Source: Flavobacterium marginilacus (GTDB lineage: Bacteria; Bacteroidota; Bacteroidia; Flavobacteriales; Flavobacteriaceae). Taken from it: a stretch of 64,000 nt of DNA. Shown here piece after piece: positions 9,163-20,609 of this stretch (position 1 is its first letter; the number at the start of each line of letters is the position of its first letter). Both the position numbers and the translations under genes were made by a program. The DNA is taken from the NCBI RefSeq assembly GCF_026870155.1, contig NZ_CP113975.1, positions 1,674,001-1,738,000 on the forward strand, read 5' to 3'. The notes under the pieces were generated by a model, which was not told the DNA's origin, searched no databases, and saw nothing but the letters and a program-made list of their open reading frames with translations.

Positions 9163-9240
9163 GTCATTGCGAGGAACGAAGCAATCTCATCTTTAATTCT
9201 TAATAAATAGGAACGAGATTGCTTCGTTTCTCGCAATGAC
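9163..9240. repeat. Dispersed palindromic element (REP-like)
   Basis: Two 26-bp arms, 9163-9188 and 9215-9240, are inverted copies of each other. They differ at one position, which would be a G-U pair in RNA. The loop is 26 nt. The arm opens GTCATTGCGAGGAACGAAGC, a motif I recognise as a dispersed intergenic repeat in many bacterial genomes. No transposase is nearby. The right arm abuts and partly overlaps the possible start of the next gene. Confidence 0.8.
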
Positions 9241-9241
9241 T

Positions 9242-9715
9242 ATGAAATACACGAGACTTACAAAAGAACAATTTGAAGAGTTAACGCAGGAGTTTACTAA
9301 TTTTTTAGCGGCTCAGGCAATTGATAAGGCTGAATGGGATCAAATCAAAACGGATAAACCAGAAGTTGCTGAGCAGGAACTGGATGTTTTTTCAGATTTG
9401 GTTTGGGAAGGCGTTTTGACCAGGGCAACTTATTTGGAGTTTTTCTCTAAAAATCATATTTTCTTGTTTCATTGTTTTGATACCTATGTAAAATCAATTG
9501 TTTTAAAATCTTTGGTTCCTGATGTAGATTTCTTGACCAAAGAAGGTTTGCAGTGGTTGAGTGATAATATGTTCACGGAAACTATCGAAATGAAAGTAGG
9601 TAGAAAAGAATTTACTGAAGAACGTAATCTTTCTATTTTTCAATTAATTCAGCAGGGATCTATTTTGAGTGACGGACAATTATATAATCAAATTAATACA
9701 ATTATTGAATCATAA
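9242..9715 (+). CDS. Conserved Bacteroidota protein (DUF6495-like)
   Basis: Cytoplasmic protein of unknown function, about 157 aa, acidic and largely helical. It resembles a family seen in Flavobacteriia that I believe is DUF6495, starting MKYTRLTKEQFEEL and containing EVAEQELDVFSDLVWEGVL. No catalytic motif, signal peptide or membrane segment is visible. I choose the ATG at 9242; an ATG two codons earlier (9236) lies inside the right arm of the palindromic repeat. It precedes ligA, separated by a hairpin. Confidence 0.75.
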   Translation: MKYTRLTKEQFEELTQEFTNFLAAQAIDKAEWDQIKTDKPEVAEQELDVFSDLVWEGVLTRATYLEFFSKNHIFLFHCFDTYVKSIVLKSLVPDVDFLTKEGLQWLSDNMFTETIEMKVGRKEFTEERNLSIFQLIQQGSILSDGQLYNQINTIIES

Positions 9716-9733
9716 ATTTGATTTTTAAACTTT

Positions 9734-12493
<2,760 letters not shown>

Positions 12494-12687
12494 TTTTCTT
12501 TGTTAATGGAAATGAAATAATCAATTCGTCCTGGATTGATTCCGTCTTTATTTCCTCATTTGCCAAAATTCTTTTTATTGCTGATTTTTATTGCATATGG
12601 TGAAGTAAAAAGCAGATGATTTCGTTGCTTAATTTTTTCAGAGTGCTTGAAATAATAAAAAACAATGTTAAGAATATAACAAAAAGT

Positions 12688-12714
12688 TTTAAAAAACCAC
12701 TGTAGTTTTTTAAA
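12688..12714 (+). terminator. Possible terminator after the ligA operon
   Basis: TTTAAAAAAC (12688-12697) pairs with GTTTTTTAAA (12705-12714) around a 7-nt loop. The stem is AT-rich, so it is a weak candidate. The preceding stretch 12494-12687 contains no convincing gene. Confidence 0.45.
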
Positions 12715-12728
12715 TTTACCATCTTAAA

Positions 12729-12758
12729 TTGACTTAAATAATTAAATTTGTAATCTTG
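12729..12758 (+). promoter_or_regulatory. Promoter of the DUF6913-like gene and dapA
   Basis: TTG at 12729-12731, a 19-bp spacer and TAATCTTG at 12751-12758, one mismatch from TAnnTTTG. The downstream ATG is at 12769, giving a very short leader. Confidence 0.55.
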
Positions 12759-12768
12759 TAAAAGTGCT

Positions 12769-13287
12769 ATGATTTTAAATTATATAAAGAGCTTTTTATT
12801 GAAAAAAACCTTAAAAAAGCGGCTGCTGAATGTTAAAGAAGAATCTTTAAGTTCGCCAGCAGTTAGAGTTGGTTTAATTGTAGATGAAAGCCATTTTTTA
12901 GAAACTGATGCATTAAAGCAGGAAATTATTCAAAACGGAATTGTTGAGGATAATATCAAAATTATTGTCTATCGCGATAGTTTGAAAAACAAAGAAGTAT
13001 ATTCTTATTCAATATTTAGTTTGAAAGATCTAAATATAAAATGCGAATTTACAGATAAGGGAATTAATGAATTTATTTCAGATGAATTTGATTTATTAAT
13101 TAGTTATTATAATGAGGAAAAGCCATTTTTACTGCTTTTAACGAATAATTCTAAAGCAAAATTTAAGGCTGGTTTTTCGACTGTAGATAAAAGGCTGAAT
13201 CATTTGCTGGTAAATATAGCACCGGAAAATTATAAAGGTTTTACTGAGGAGTTATTTCGATACTTAAAAATATTAAACAAAATATAA
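12769..13287 (+). CDS. Conserved hypothetical protein (DUF6913-like)
   Basis: Unknown protein of 172 aa, probably cytoplasmic. It starts with a basic helix (MILNYIKSFLLKKTLKKRL). An alpha/beta-looking body follows with a central segment VRVGLIVDE, and later DLLISYY, PFLLLLTNNSKAKFKAGFS and a C-terminal FTEELFRYLKIL. I believe this matches a Flavobacteriia family (DUF6913) that often sits before dapA, but I cannot confirm the number. It ends 8 bp before dapA, so the two are probably one transcript. No catalytic residues can be named. Confidence 0.7.
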   Translation: MILNYIKSFLLKKTLKKRLLNVKEESLSSPAVRVGLIVDESHFLETDALKQEIIQNGIVEDNIKIIVYRDSLKNKEVYSYSIFSLKDLNIKCEFTDKGINEFISDEFDLLISYYNEEKPFLLLLTNNSKAKFKAGFSTVDKRLNHLLVNIAPENYKGFTEELFRYLKILNKI

Positions 13288-13295
13288 TTTAAATT

Positions 13296-14183
13296 ATGCA
13301 ATCATTAATAGGAACAGGAGTTGCCTTAGTAACACCGTTTAAAAACGATTTTACCATTGATGTAGAAGCTTTAAAATCAATTGTTAACTTTTCAATATAC
13401 GGTGGGATTGAATATCTTGTTGTGCTTGGTACTACTGCCGAAAATGCTACATTGTCAGCAGAAGAAAAAGAACTTGTTATAGCTACGGTAATTGAAGTGA
13501 ATGCAGGCAGATTGCCGTTAGTTCTAGGGGTAGGAGGGAATAATACATTAAAGGTTGTTGAGGAACTGCGTACAAGAGATTTATCTGCTTTTGAGGCTGT
13601 TTTATCTGTTTCACCATATTATAATAAGCCAAGTCAGGAAGGTATATATCAGCATTTCAAGGCCGTTTCTGAAGCCTCTCCGATTCCTGTGATTTTATAC
13701 AATGTGCCGGGAAGGACTTCCAGCAATATGCTTCCGTCAACTGTTATTAGATTGGCAAATGATTTCGAAAATATTGTTGCTATAAAAGAAGCAGCTGGAG
13801 ATATCGTTCAGGCGATGCAGCTTATAAAAGATAAACCTAAAGATTTCTTAGTGATTTCAGGGGATGATATGATTGCGCTTCCAATTGTTTTGGCGGGCGG
13901 ATCAGGAGTTATTTCTGTTATCGGACAAGGCTTCCCGAAAGAATTTTCCGAAATGATCCGATTAGGACTGAATAGAAAAGTTGATGACGCTTATAAACTT
14001 CAGTATTTATTAGCTGACTGTATAGATATGATTTTTGAGCAGGGGAATCCAGCTGGAATCAAAGAAGTATTTAAAATTCTCGGTCTTTCAGAGAATGTAC
14101 TGCGTTTGCCATTAGTTCCTGTAGATGAATCACTTTCTGGCAGACTGGAGCTTTTTGTGAAAAAAATGGTAAAAAATTCTTAA
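13296..14183 (+). CDS. dapA: 4-hydroxy-tetrahydrodipicolinate synthase
   Basis: Condenses pyruvate with aspartate semialdehyde in the lysine and diaminopimelate pathway; cytoplasmic TIM-barrel enzyme. It is 295 aa. Visible active-site parts are GTTAE (Thr46-Thr47), Tyr135 in ILYNVPGR and the Schiff-base Lys164 in AIKEAAGD. The [11 protein letters not shown] motif is intact. It begins the conserved Bacteroidota gene order dapA-bamD-rpoZ-coaBC-DUF4835-recN, although bamD has its own promoter just downstream. Confidence 0.96.
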   Translation: MQSLIGTGVALVTPFKNDFTIDVEALKSIVNFSIYGGIEYLVVLGTTAENATLSAEEKELVIATVIEVNAGRLPLVLGVGGNNTLKVVEELRTRDLSAFEAVLSVSPYYNKPSQEGIYQHFKAVSEASPIPVILYNVPGRTSSNMLPSTVIRLANDFENIVAIKEAAGDIVQAMQLIKDKPKDFLVISGDDMIALPIVLAGGSGVISVIGQGFPKEFSEMIRLGLNRKVDDAYKLQYLLADCIDMIFEQGNPAGIKEVFKILGLSENVLRLPLVPVDESLSGRLELFVKKMVKNS

Positions 14184-14216
14184 AATCTGCTCCGTTTTTT
14201 TAACTAAAGAAATATT

Positions 14217-14246
14217 TTGTAATAGCTAAATTAATAACTAAATTTG
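14217..14246 (+). promoter_or_regulatory. Promoter of bamD
   Basis: TTG at 14217-14219, a 19-bp spacer and TAAATTTG at 14239-14246, a perfect Bacteroidota-type match. The last base of the -7 element is the first base of a hairpin, so promoter and hairpin overlap. Confidence 0.7.
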
Positions 14247-14268
14247 CCACCTAACTTTGGTGGCTTTT
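14246..14268 (+). terminator. Hairpin overlapping the bamD promoter
   Basis: GCCACC (14246-14251) pairs with GGTGGC (14259-14264) around a 7-nt loop, followed by four T. It could terminate dapA transcripts. It also covers the expected bamD start site. Confidence 0.65.
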
Positions 14269-14311
14269 ACTGCGTATATACTAAGCAATAAAATTAAAAT
14301 CAGTGAATGAA

Positions 14312-15106
14312 ATGAAAAAAATAATATCTGTATTGCTTGTTGTTTTGTTTTTTAGTTCTTGTGGTGAGTATCAACAGGCCTTAAAAAAAGAAGACGTAGC
14401 TCTAAAGTTTGATGTAGGAACAAAAATGTATGATGCAGGTAAATATTCAAAAGCAATACGTCTTTTTGAGCAGCTGGCACCATCTTACAGAGGAAAACCG
14501 CAAGGTGAAAAGCTTTTTTATATGTATGCGCAGTCTTTATATAAAACAAAGCAGTATTATTTAGCAGGATATCAGTATGACAGTTTTAATTCAGGGTATC
14601 CAAAGAGTGAAAAAGCTGAAGAGTGTTCTTTTTTAGGAGCTAAAAGTTATGCAATGCTTTCTCCGGTTTACACTATAGATCAGACAGATACTTTTAAAGC
14701 AATTGAAAAGATTCAGGGATTTATTGACCGTTATCCTAATTCACAATATGCAGCTGAAGCAAATGCAATATCAAAAAAGCTGAATGAAAAGATTGAGCGT
14801 AAAGTGTATGAAAATGCATATGAATATTATAAGATTTCTAATTACAAATCAGCGTTAATTGCTTTTGATAATTTTATTGCAGATTATCCAGGTACTTCTT
14901 ATAAAGAAAAGGCATTGTATTATAAATTAGATGCAGCTTATTTATTGGCAATAAACAGTGTTATTATAAAGAAACAGGACAGATTGGTTACAGCAAAAAA
15001 CTGTTATAACAATCTGATTAAATTCAAACCAACTACTGAATACAAAAGCAAAGCAGACGAAAAGTTAGCCGAGATTGATGTTGAATTACAAAAATTTAAT
15101 AAATAA
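14312..15106 (+). CDS. bamD: Outer membrane protein assembly factor BamD
   Basis: Lipoprotein of the BAM complex that folds beta-barrel proteins into the outer membrane. From the ATG at 14312 it is 264 aa. A GTG three codons upstream is possible but spoils the usual MKK signal start. The lipobox is FFSSC, with the acylated Cys near residue 17. TPR-like repeats follow (DVGTKMYDAGKYSKAIRLFE, ALIAFDNFIADYPGTSYK), as expected for BamD. rpoZ starts 8 bp downstream. Confidence 0.92.
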   Translation: MKKIISVLLVVLFFSSCGEYQQALKKEDVALKFDVGTKMYDAGKYSKAIRLFEQLAPSYRGKPQGEKLFYMYAQSLYKTKQYYLAGYQYDSFNSGYPKSEKAEECSFLGAKSYAMLSPVYTIDQTDTFKAIEKIQGFIDRYPNSQYAAEANAISKKLNEKIERKVYENAYEYYKISNYKSALIAFDNFIADYPGTSYKEKALYYKLDAAYLLAINSVIIKKQDRLVTAKNCYNNLIKFKPTTEYKSKADEKLAEIDVELQKFNK

Positions 15107-15114
15107 ATAAAGTC

Positions 15115-15432
15115 ATGGATTTAAAAAAGACAAATGCTCCGGTAAATACAATAACTTACAACAAAACAGTTATTGAAGAACCTACTGGAAATGTGTATGA
15201 GGCGATAACAATTATGGCTAAAAGAGCAAATCAGATTAATTCTGAAATTAAAAAAGAATTGACTGAGAAATTAGAGGAATTTGCTACTTACAATGATAGT
15301 TTAGAAGAAGTTTTTGAAAATAAAGAGCAAATTGAAGTTTCAAAATTTTACGAAAAACTGCCAAAACCACACGCTTTAGCTGTTCAGGAATGGTTAGATG
15401 GCAAAATTTATCACAGAGATTCAAATAAATAA
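15115..15432 (+). CDS. rpoZ: RNA polymerase omega subunit (Rpb6/omega family)
   Basis: Small RNA polymerase subunit that helps fold the beta' subunit. It is 105 aa. The conserved core is NVYEAITIMAKRANQINSEI (about residues 25-44), followed by an acidic helix and the HALAVQEWLDGKIYHR tail typical of Bacteroidota. Identification rests on this core and on position between bamD and coaBC. coaBC starts 9 bp downstream. Confidence 0.88.
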   Translation: MDLKKTNAPVNTITYNKTVIEEPTGNVYEAITIMAKRANQINSEIKKELTEKLEEFATYNDSLEEVFENKEQIEVSKFYEKLPKPHALAVQEWLDGKIYHRDSNK

Positions 15433-15441
15433 TATATACTA

Positions 15442-16653
15442 ATGTCAGTTTTAAGCGGAAAAAAGATTTTGCTGGGTATTACTGGTGGAATTGCTGCTTA
15501 TAAAACGGCTTCATTAGTTAGACTCTTCATAAAAGCAGGTGCACATGTCCAAGTGATAATGACACCTGCTTCTAAGGATTTTATAACTCCTCTTACCTTA
15601 TCTACCTTATCTAAAAACCCTGTTTTTTCGGAATTTTATAATTCAGATGAAAAAAATGAACAGTGGAATAATCACGTAGAATTAGGTCTTTGGGCTGATA
15701 TTATGGTTATTGCGCCAGCTACTGCCAATACGTTATCAAAAATGGCAAACGGATTATGTGATAATCTCTTACTTGCCTGTTACTTATCTGCTAAATGTCC
15801 TATTTATTTTGCACCAGCAATGGATTTGGATATGTATATTCATCCTTCTACTGCTGAAAGTTTTGCAGCATTAAAAGCTTTTGGAAATACAATGATTCCT
15901 GCCGAGAATGGGGAATTAGCCAGTGGTTTATCTGGTGAAGGCCGAATGGCAGAACCTGAAAACATTGTGTCGTTTTTAGAAGCTGATCTTGAAAGTAAAC
16001 TGCCTTTAAAAGGAAAAAAAATACTCATTACTGCCGGACCCACATACGAAGCGATCGATCCTGTGCGTTTTATTGGAAACCATTCTTCAGGAAAGATGGG
16101 ATTTGATATTGCTCAGAGCGCTGCAAATTTAGGTGCATCAGTAATATTGATTTCGGGGCCTACACATTGCTGGATTAATAATCCTTTGGTTCAAGTTGTT
16201 CGAGTGGTTTCTGCTCAGGAAATGTATGATGCATGCCATTTGTACTATCAGGACATAGATGTTGCTGTTGCTGCAGCCGCAGTTGCTGATTATAAACCCA
16301 AAAATATAGCAAATCAGAAAATAAAAAAGGCTGCTGATGATTTTACAATAGAGCTTGAAAAAACCAAAGATATTTTAGCTTCATTTGGTGAATTCAAGAA
16401 AAAACAATTTCTAATTGGTTTTGCTTTAGAAACAGAAAATGAAATTGAGAATGCTAAAGCAAAAATTCAGAAAAAAAACTTAGATTTGATAGTTTTAAAT
16501 TCGTTGCAGGATGAAGGAGCTGGTTTTGGTAAACCCACTAATAAAGTGACTTTTATCGATAAAGATTTTCATATTGAACCTTTAGAATTAAAATCTAAAG
16601 AAGCTGTAGCTGATGATATTTTGAATAAAGTAATAGCACATTTTTATGATTAG
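15442..16653 (+). CDS. coaBC: Bifunctional phosphopantothenoylcysteine decarboxylase / phosphopantothenate-cysteine ligase
   Basis: Two consecutive steps of coenzyme A synthesis, carried by one 403-aa protein. The N-terminal CoaC flavoprotein domain shows GITGGIAAYKTASLVR, NNHVELGLWAD with the catalytic His, APATANTLSKMANGLCDNLL and the PAMDLDMY loop. The C-terminal CoaB domain shows ILITAGPTYEAIDPVRFIGN, SSGKMG and VAAAAVADYKP, plus the basic IKK and LEKTKDIL segments. Its stop codon overlaps the start of the DUF4835 gene by 8 bp. Confidence 0.97.
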   Translation: MSVLSGKKILLGITGGIAAYKTASLVRLFIKAGAHVQVIMTPASKDFITPLTLSTLSKNPVFSEFYNSDEKNEQWNNHVELGLWADIMVIAPATANTLSKMANGLCDNLLLACYLSAKCPIYFAPAMDLDMYIHPSTAESFAALKAFGNTMIPAENGELASGLSGEGRMAEPENIVSFLEADLESKLPLKGKKILITAGPTYEAIDPVRFIGNHSSGKMGFDIAQSAANLGASVILISGPTHCWINNPLVQVVRVVSAQEMYDACHLYYQDIDVAVAAAAVADYKPKNIANQKIKKAADDFTIELEKTKDILASFGEFKKKQFLIGFALETENEIENAKAKIQKKNLDLIVLNSLQDEGAGFGKPTNKVTFIDKDFHIEPLELKSKEAVADDILNKVIAHFYD

Positions 16654-17527
16654 ATTTGTATTATTTTTATTTTTGGGGTGCGGCTTTATTCAGGCCCAGC
16701 AGCTGAATTGTACAGTAACGTTAAATACCCAGAAAATAAGTAATTCAAATCAGCAGGTTTTTAAGACTTTACAGACTGCCATAAATGAATTTGTAAATAA
16801 AACTGATTGGACAGGGCAGGCACTTCCGCAGAAAGAAAAGATAAACTGTTCAATGTATATTACGATTTCCAGTTACGGTTCAGATCAGTTTGTTGCAAAT
16901 ATTCAGGTACAGTCTTCAAGAAATATTTATAATTCTACTTATTCATCTCCGGTGTTGAATATAAATGATAAAGATTTTACTTTTAATTATACCGAATTTG
17001 AAAATTTGAATTTTATACCTACAAGTTACAGTTCTAATTTGGTTTCAGTTTTATCGTTTTATTCGTATATAATATTAGGAATGGATGCTGATACTTTTGT
17101 TCCTTTCATTGGTGACCGTTACTTTAAAGAAGCACTTAACATTGCTAATTTGGCACAGCAAGGAGGTTATAAAGGCTGGAATCAGTCGGATGGTGCAACT
17201 AGCCGGTATTTTTTGATTTATGATTTATTATCTCCTACTTATGCTGATATCAGACAGTCTAGCTCACAATATTATTCTGGATTAGATATAATGAGCCAAG
17301 ATCTAAAAAAGGCTAAAGAAACTATTAAAGGTTCTCTAATCAACTTGGCCAAGCTGAATGAAACCAAACCCAATTCTTATTTACTGCGTATTTTTATGGA
17401 TTCAAAATCAGATGAGATTGTATCTGTTTTTACAGGAGGACCGAGTATTACCATCACAGATATGGTAGATAGTTTAAACAGAACCTCTCCATCAAATTCA
17501 AATAAATGGCAGTCATTAAAATATTAG
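16646..17527 (+). CDS. DUF4835 exported protein
   Basis: Secreted or periplasmic protein of the DUF4835 family; function unknown but the gene order coaBC-DUF4835-recN is conserved in Bacteroidota. It is 293 aa with a signal peptide ending IQAQQ (about residues 1-19). Family features visible are LNCTVTLNTQKI, FVNKTDWT, NYTEFENLNFIP and the GMDADTF segment near residue 150. It overlaps coaBC by 8 bp, so it is translated from the same transcript. recN begins 52 bp later. Confidence 0.9.
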   Translation: MIRFVLFLFLGCGFIQAQQLNCTVTLNTQKISNSNQQVFKTLQTAINEFVNKTDWTGQALPQKEKINCSMYITISSYGSDQFVANIQVQSSRNIYNSTYSSPVLNINDKDFTFNYTEFENLNFIPTSYSSNLVSVLSFYSYIILGMDADTFVPFIGDRYFKEALNIANLAQQGGYKGWNQSDGATSRYFLIYDLLSPTYADIRQSSSQYYSGLDIMSQDLKKAKETIKGSLINLAKLNETKPNSYLLRIFMDSKSDEIVSVFTGGPSITITDMVDSLNRTSPSNSNKWQSLKY

Positions 17528-17579
17528 TCATTTTGTAATTTCTTTTTCAAATAACCATCTTTACTTATAAATTTAATTA

Positions 17580-19232
17580 ATGATAACTTCACTAGCTATA
17601 AAAAACTATGCGTTAATTGAGAAATTAACAATCGATTTTTCGAAAGGTTTTTCGATAATTACTGGAGAAACGGGTGCTGGTAAATCGATAATATTAGGCG
17701 CTTTAGGTTTGGCTTTAGGAAAACGTGCCGATTTAACTTCGCTCAAAAATAAAGAAGAAAAATGTGTGATTGAAGCTCATTTTGAAATATCCAAATACAA
17801 TCTGCGTCCTTTTTTTGATGCAAATGATTTGGATTATGAAGATGATACTATTATCCGCAGAGAAATTCTGCCATCAGGAAAATCAAGAGCTTTTGTAAAT
17901 GACAGCCCTGTTAATCTGCAGGAACTGCAGGAACTTGGTTTGTATTTAATAGATATTCATTCGCAGCAGCAAACTCAGGAATTGTCTGATGAAGCGGTAC
18001 AATTTCAAATTATTGACGCAATTGCAAATAATTTGGAAATAATCAATTCATATCAATCAGAATTAAAAAAGTATAAAGCTGATAAAAGCAAGTTAAATGC
18101 TTTGATTAAAAGAAAAACCGAAGCATCAAAAGAACAGGAATACAATACTTTTCTTTTGGAGGAACTCGCAGGAGCTAAATTAAAGTCTGGTGAGCAGGAA
18201 GTTCTCGAAGAAAATTTTGAACAGCTGAATAATGTTGAGATTATCAAAGAATCGCTTGATAAATCTTTAGCTATTGCTAATGAAGAACAGATTGGAGTTC
18301 TGCATAATTTGAATGAAATAAAAAATACAATTCATAAAATGGCTCCTTTTTCTGCAGATTACAGCTTGCTGTATGAAAGGATTTCTAGTCTGAAAATTGA
18401 ATTTGAAGATATAGCTGTTGAATTAAACAGTCATTCTGAAAAATTAATCAATGATCCAGAGCAATTAAGCCTGATTAGTCAAAAACTGCAGCTGATTTAT
18501 AATCTGCAGAAAAAGCATCAGGTTACTACAGTTGATGAGTTAATTGCAGTTCAGAATACTCTGGAAAATTCAGTATTGGAACTGGGAAACATTGATGACG
18601 AAATTGCAAGATTAACTGTTTTAATTGACGATGCGACAAAGAATCTGGATCAAATATGTGAAACTATACATAAAAATAGGGTAGATGCTATTCCTGTTTT
18701 ATCACAAAAACTGGTTGCTATTTTAGAAACGCTGGGTATGCCAAATGTGCGTTTTAATATGGAAATAACCAGTACTCCGACTTATTTTGAAAATGGTAAA
18801 GATGAACTGCAGTTTTTAATTTCGGCCAATAAAGGAACTGATTTTGGGCTGTTAAAAAAAGTGGCTTCAGGAGGTGAAATGTCAAGGATTATGCTGGCGG
18901 TTAAAGCAATTTTGGCGCAATATTCAAAACTGCCGACTTTGATTTTTGATGAAATCGACACGGGAGTTTCTGGGGAAATTGCCAATAAAATGGGGGAGAT
19001 TATGAAAGAAATGAGTACGCAGATGCAAATATTTGCGATCACCCATCTGCCTCAGATAGCTGCTAAGGGAACAGAACATTTCAAAGTATTTAAATCTACT
19101 GTTGGTGAAGATACTCTTTCAGAATTGAAATTACTGACTGACGAGGAAAGAGTAGTGGAAATTGCACAAATGCTGTCAGGAACTGTCATTTCGGATTCTG
19201 CCTTAAATCATGCAAAAGCCTTGTTGAACTAA
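17580..19232 (+). CDS. recN: DNA repair protein RecN
   Basis: SMC-like ATPase of double-strand break repair. It is 550 aa. Walker A is GETGAGKS (residues 29-36). A central coiled coil spans roughly 150-370. The ABC signature SGGEMSRIMLAVK and Walker B LIFDEIDTGVSG follow near the C-terminus, then the ITHLPQIAA switch. All motifs are intact. The promoter of the following fabV gene overlaps its last codons. Confidence 0.96.
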   Translation: MITSLAIKNYALIEKLTIDFSKGFSIITGETGAGKSIILGALGLALGKRADLTSLKNKEEKCVIEAHFEISKYNLRPFFDANDLDYEDDTIIRREILPSGKSRAFVNDSPVNLQELQELGLYLIDIHSQQQTQELSDEAVQFQIIDAIANNLEIINSYQSELKKYKADKSKLNALIKRKTEASKEQEYNTFLLEELAGAKLKSGEQEVLEENFEQLNNVEIIKESLDKSLAIANEEQIGVLHNLNEIKNTIHKMAPFSADYSLLYERISSLKIEFEDIAVELNSHSEKLINDPEQLSLISQKLQLIYNLQKKHQVTTVDELIAVQNTLENSVLELGNIDDEIARLTVLIDDATKNLDQICETIHKNRVDAIPVLSQKLVAILETLGMPNVRFNMEITSTPTYFENGKDELQFLISANKGTDFGLLKKVASGGEMSRIMLAVKAILAQYSKLPTLIFDEIDTGVSGEIANKMGEIMKEMSTQMQIFAITHLPQIAAKGTEHFKVFKSTVGEDTLSELKLLTDEERVVEIAQMLSGTVISDSALNHAKALLN

Positions 19233-19250
19233 ATAATTGGGCTATATTTG
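19221..19250 (+). promoter_or_regulatory. Promoter of fabV
   Basis: TTG at 19221-19223, a 19-bp spacer and TATATTTG at 19243-19250, a full match. The -33 element lies inside the end of recN. The leader to the ATG at 19324 is about 65 nt. Confidence 0.65.
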
Positions 19251-19323
19251 CCAATTAAATTTAAAAAAATAAGAACATTCAATCAATTTAAAGTATTGCA
19301 ATATAAATTAACGTAAGAGTATT

Positions 19324-20514
19324 ATGATTATAGAACCAAGAATGAGAGGATTTATTTGTTTAACTGCCCAGCCGAAGGGGAGCGAACAAAGCGTCAAAAA
19401 TCAAATTGAATATGTAAAATCAAAAGGAGCTATAGCTGGAGCTAAGAAAGTATTGGTTGTAGGAGCTTCAACTGGTTTTGGTCTGGCTTCTAGAATAACC
19501 AGCGCTTTTGGTTCTGATGCTGCTACAATTGGTGTGTTTTTTGAAAAAGAACCTGCAGAAGGAAAGACTGCTTCTCCAGGCTGGTACAATTCAGCTGCTT
19601 TTGAAAATGAAGCTCATAAAGCTGGTTTGTATGCAAAAAGTATCAATGGTGATGCTTTTTCGAATGAAGTAAAAAGACAGACATTAGATCTTATTAAAGC
19701 TGATTTGGGTCAGGTTGATTTAATTATATATAGTCTTGCTTCGCCAGTACGTTTAAATCCAAATACAGGAGTTTTGCACCGTTCGGTTTTGAAACCAATC
19801 GGAAGTACTTTTACAAACAAAACAGTAGATTTTCATACAGGAAAAGTTTCAGATGTTTCTATTGAGCCATGTAATGAAGAAGATATTGCTAATACAGTTG
19901 CTGTTATGGGAGGTGAAGACTGGGTTATGTGGATTGAAGCTTTGAAAGCTGAAAATCTATTAGCTGAAGGAGCTGTAACTGTCGCTTATTCATATATTGG
20001 GCCATCATTGACTGAAGCTGTTTACAGAAAAGGAACAATTGGCCGTGCCAAAGATCACTTAGAAGCAACAGCATTTACAATTTCAGACAGTTTAGCAGAT
20101 ATTAACGGAAAAGCGTATGTTTCAGTAAACAAAGCGCTGGTAACTCAAGCTAGTTCTGCAATTCCGGTAATTCCACTGTATATTTCTTTATTGTATAAAA
20201 TAATGAAGGAAAAAGGTATTCACGAAGGGTGTATCGAGCAGATTCAGCGTTTGTATCAGCAAAGACTATATACTGGAGAGCCAATGATTACTGATGAAAA
20301 AGGCAGAATTCGTATCGATGATTGGGAAATGCGTGAGGATGTTCAGTCACAAGTGGCTGCGCTTTGGGAGCAGGCAACAACTGATAATCTTGCCGAAATT
20401 GGAGATTTAGAAGGATACAGAAATGATTTCTATAACTTATTTGGGTTTGGTTTTGATGGAGTAGATTATAAAGCAGACACGAACGAATTAGTTAAGATTC
20501 CAAGTATATCTTAA
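19324..20514 (+). CDS. fabV: Enoyl-ACP (trans-2-enoyl-CoA) reductase FabV
   Basis: NADH-dependent reductase of the last step of fatty acid elongation, of the triclosan-refractory FabV/TER type. It is 396 aa, the usual FabV length. It begins MIIEPRMRGFICLTAQP. The nucleotide-binding segment is VLVVGASTGFG (about 43-53). The active site Tyr234-x8-Lys243 (YRKGTIGRAK) has the 8-residue spacing that distinguishes FabV from FabI. It has its own promoter. A second, unrelated enoyl reductase (fabI) follows after a hairpin. Confidence 0.93.
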   Translation: MIIEPRMRGFICLTAQPKGSEQSVKNQIEYVKSKGAIAGAKKVLVVGASTGFGLASRITSAFGSDAATIGVFFEKEPAEGKTASPGWYNSAAFENEAHKAGLYAKSINGDAFSNEVKRQTLDLIKADLGQVDLIIYSLASPVRLNPNTGVLHRSVLKPIGSTFTNKTVDFHTGKVSDVSIEPCNEEDIANTVAVMGGEDWVMWIEALKAENLLAEGAVTVAYSYIGPSLTEAVYRKGTIGRAKDHLEATAFTISDSLADINGKAYVSVNKALVTQASSAIPVIPLYISLLYKIMKEKGIHEGCIEQIQRLYQQRLYTGEPMITDEKGRIRIDDWEMREDVQSQVAALWEQATTDNLAEIGDLEGYRNDFYNLFGFGFDGVDYKADTNELVKIPSIS

Positions 20515-20541
20515 TTAGTAAATCAAATTTTATAATTTTTG

Positions 20542-20588
20542 AAACACCTTATAGCTTGGTTTAAAATCAAGGAAATAAGGTGTTTTTT
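20542..20588 (+). terminator. Long hairpin with T-run between fabV and fabI
   Basis: AAACACCTTAT (20542-20552) pairs perfectly with ATAAGGTGTTT (20575-20585), with an inner CTTG/CAAG pairing in the loop. T continues to 20589. Only about 20 nt separate it from the fabI ATG at 20610, so it is either the fabV terminator with read-through or a fabI leader attenuator. Confidence 0.8.
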
Positions 20589-20609
20589 TATAACTTTATT
20601 TTAAAAAAT

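Noticed and set aside
9163-9240. Insertion sequence end or integrated element
   Set aside because: No transposase or integrase and no target duplication is visible; the size fits a REP-like hairpin only.
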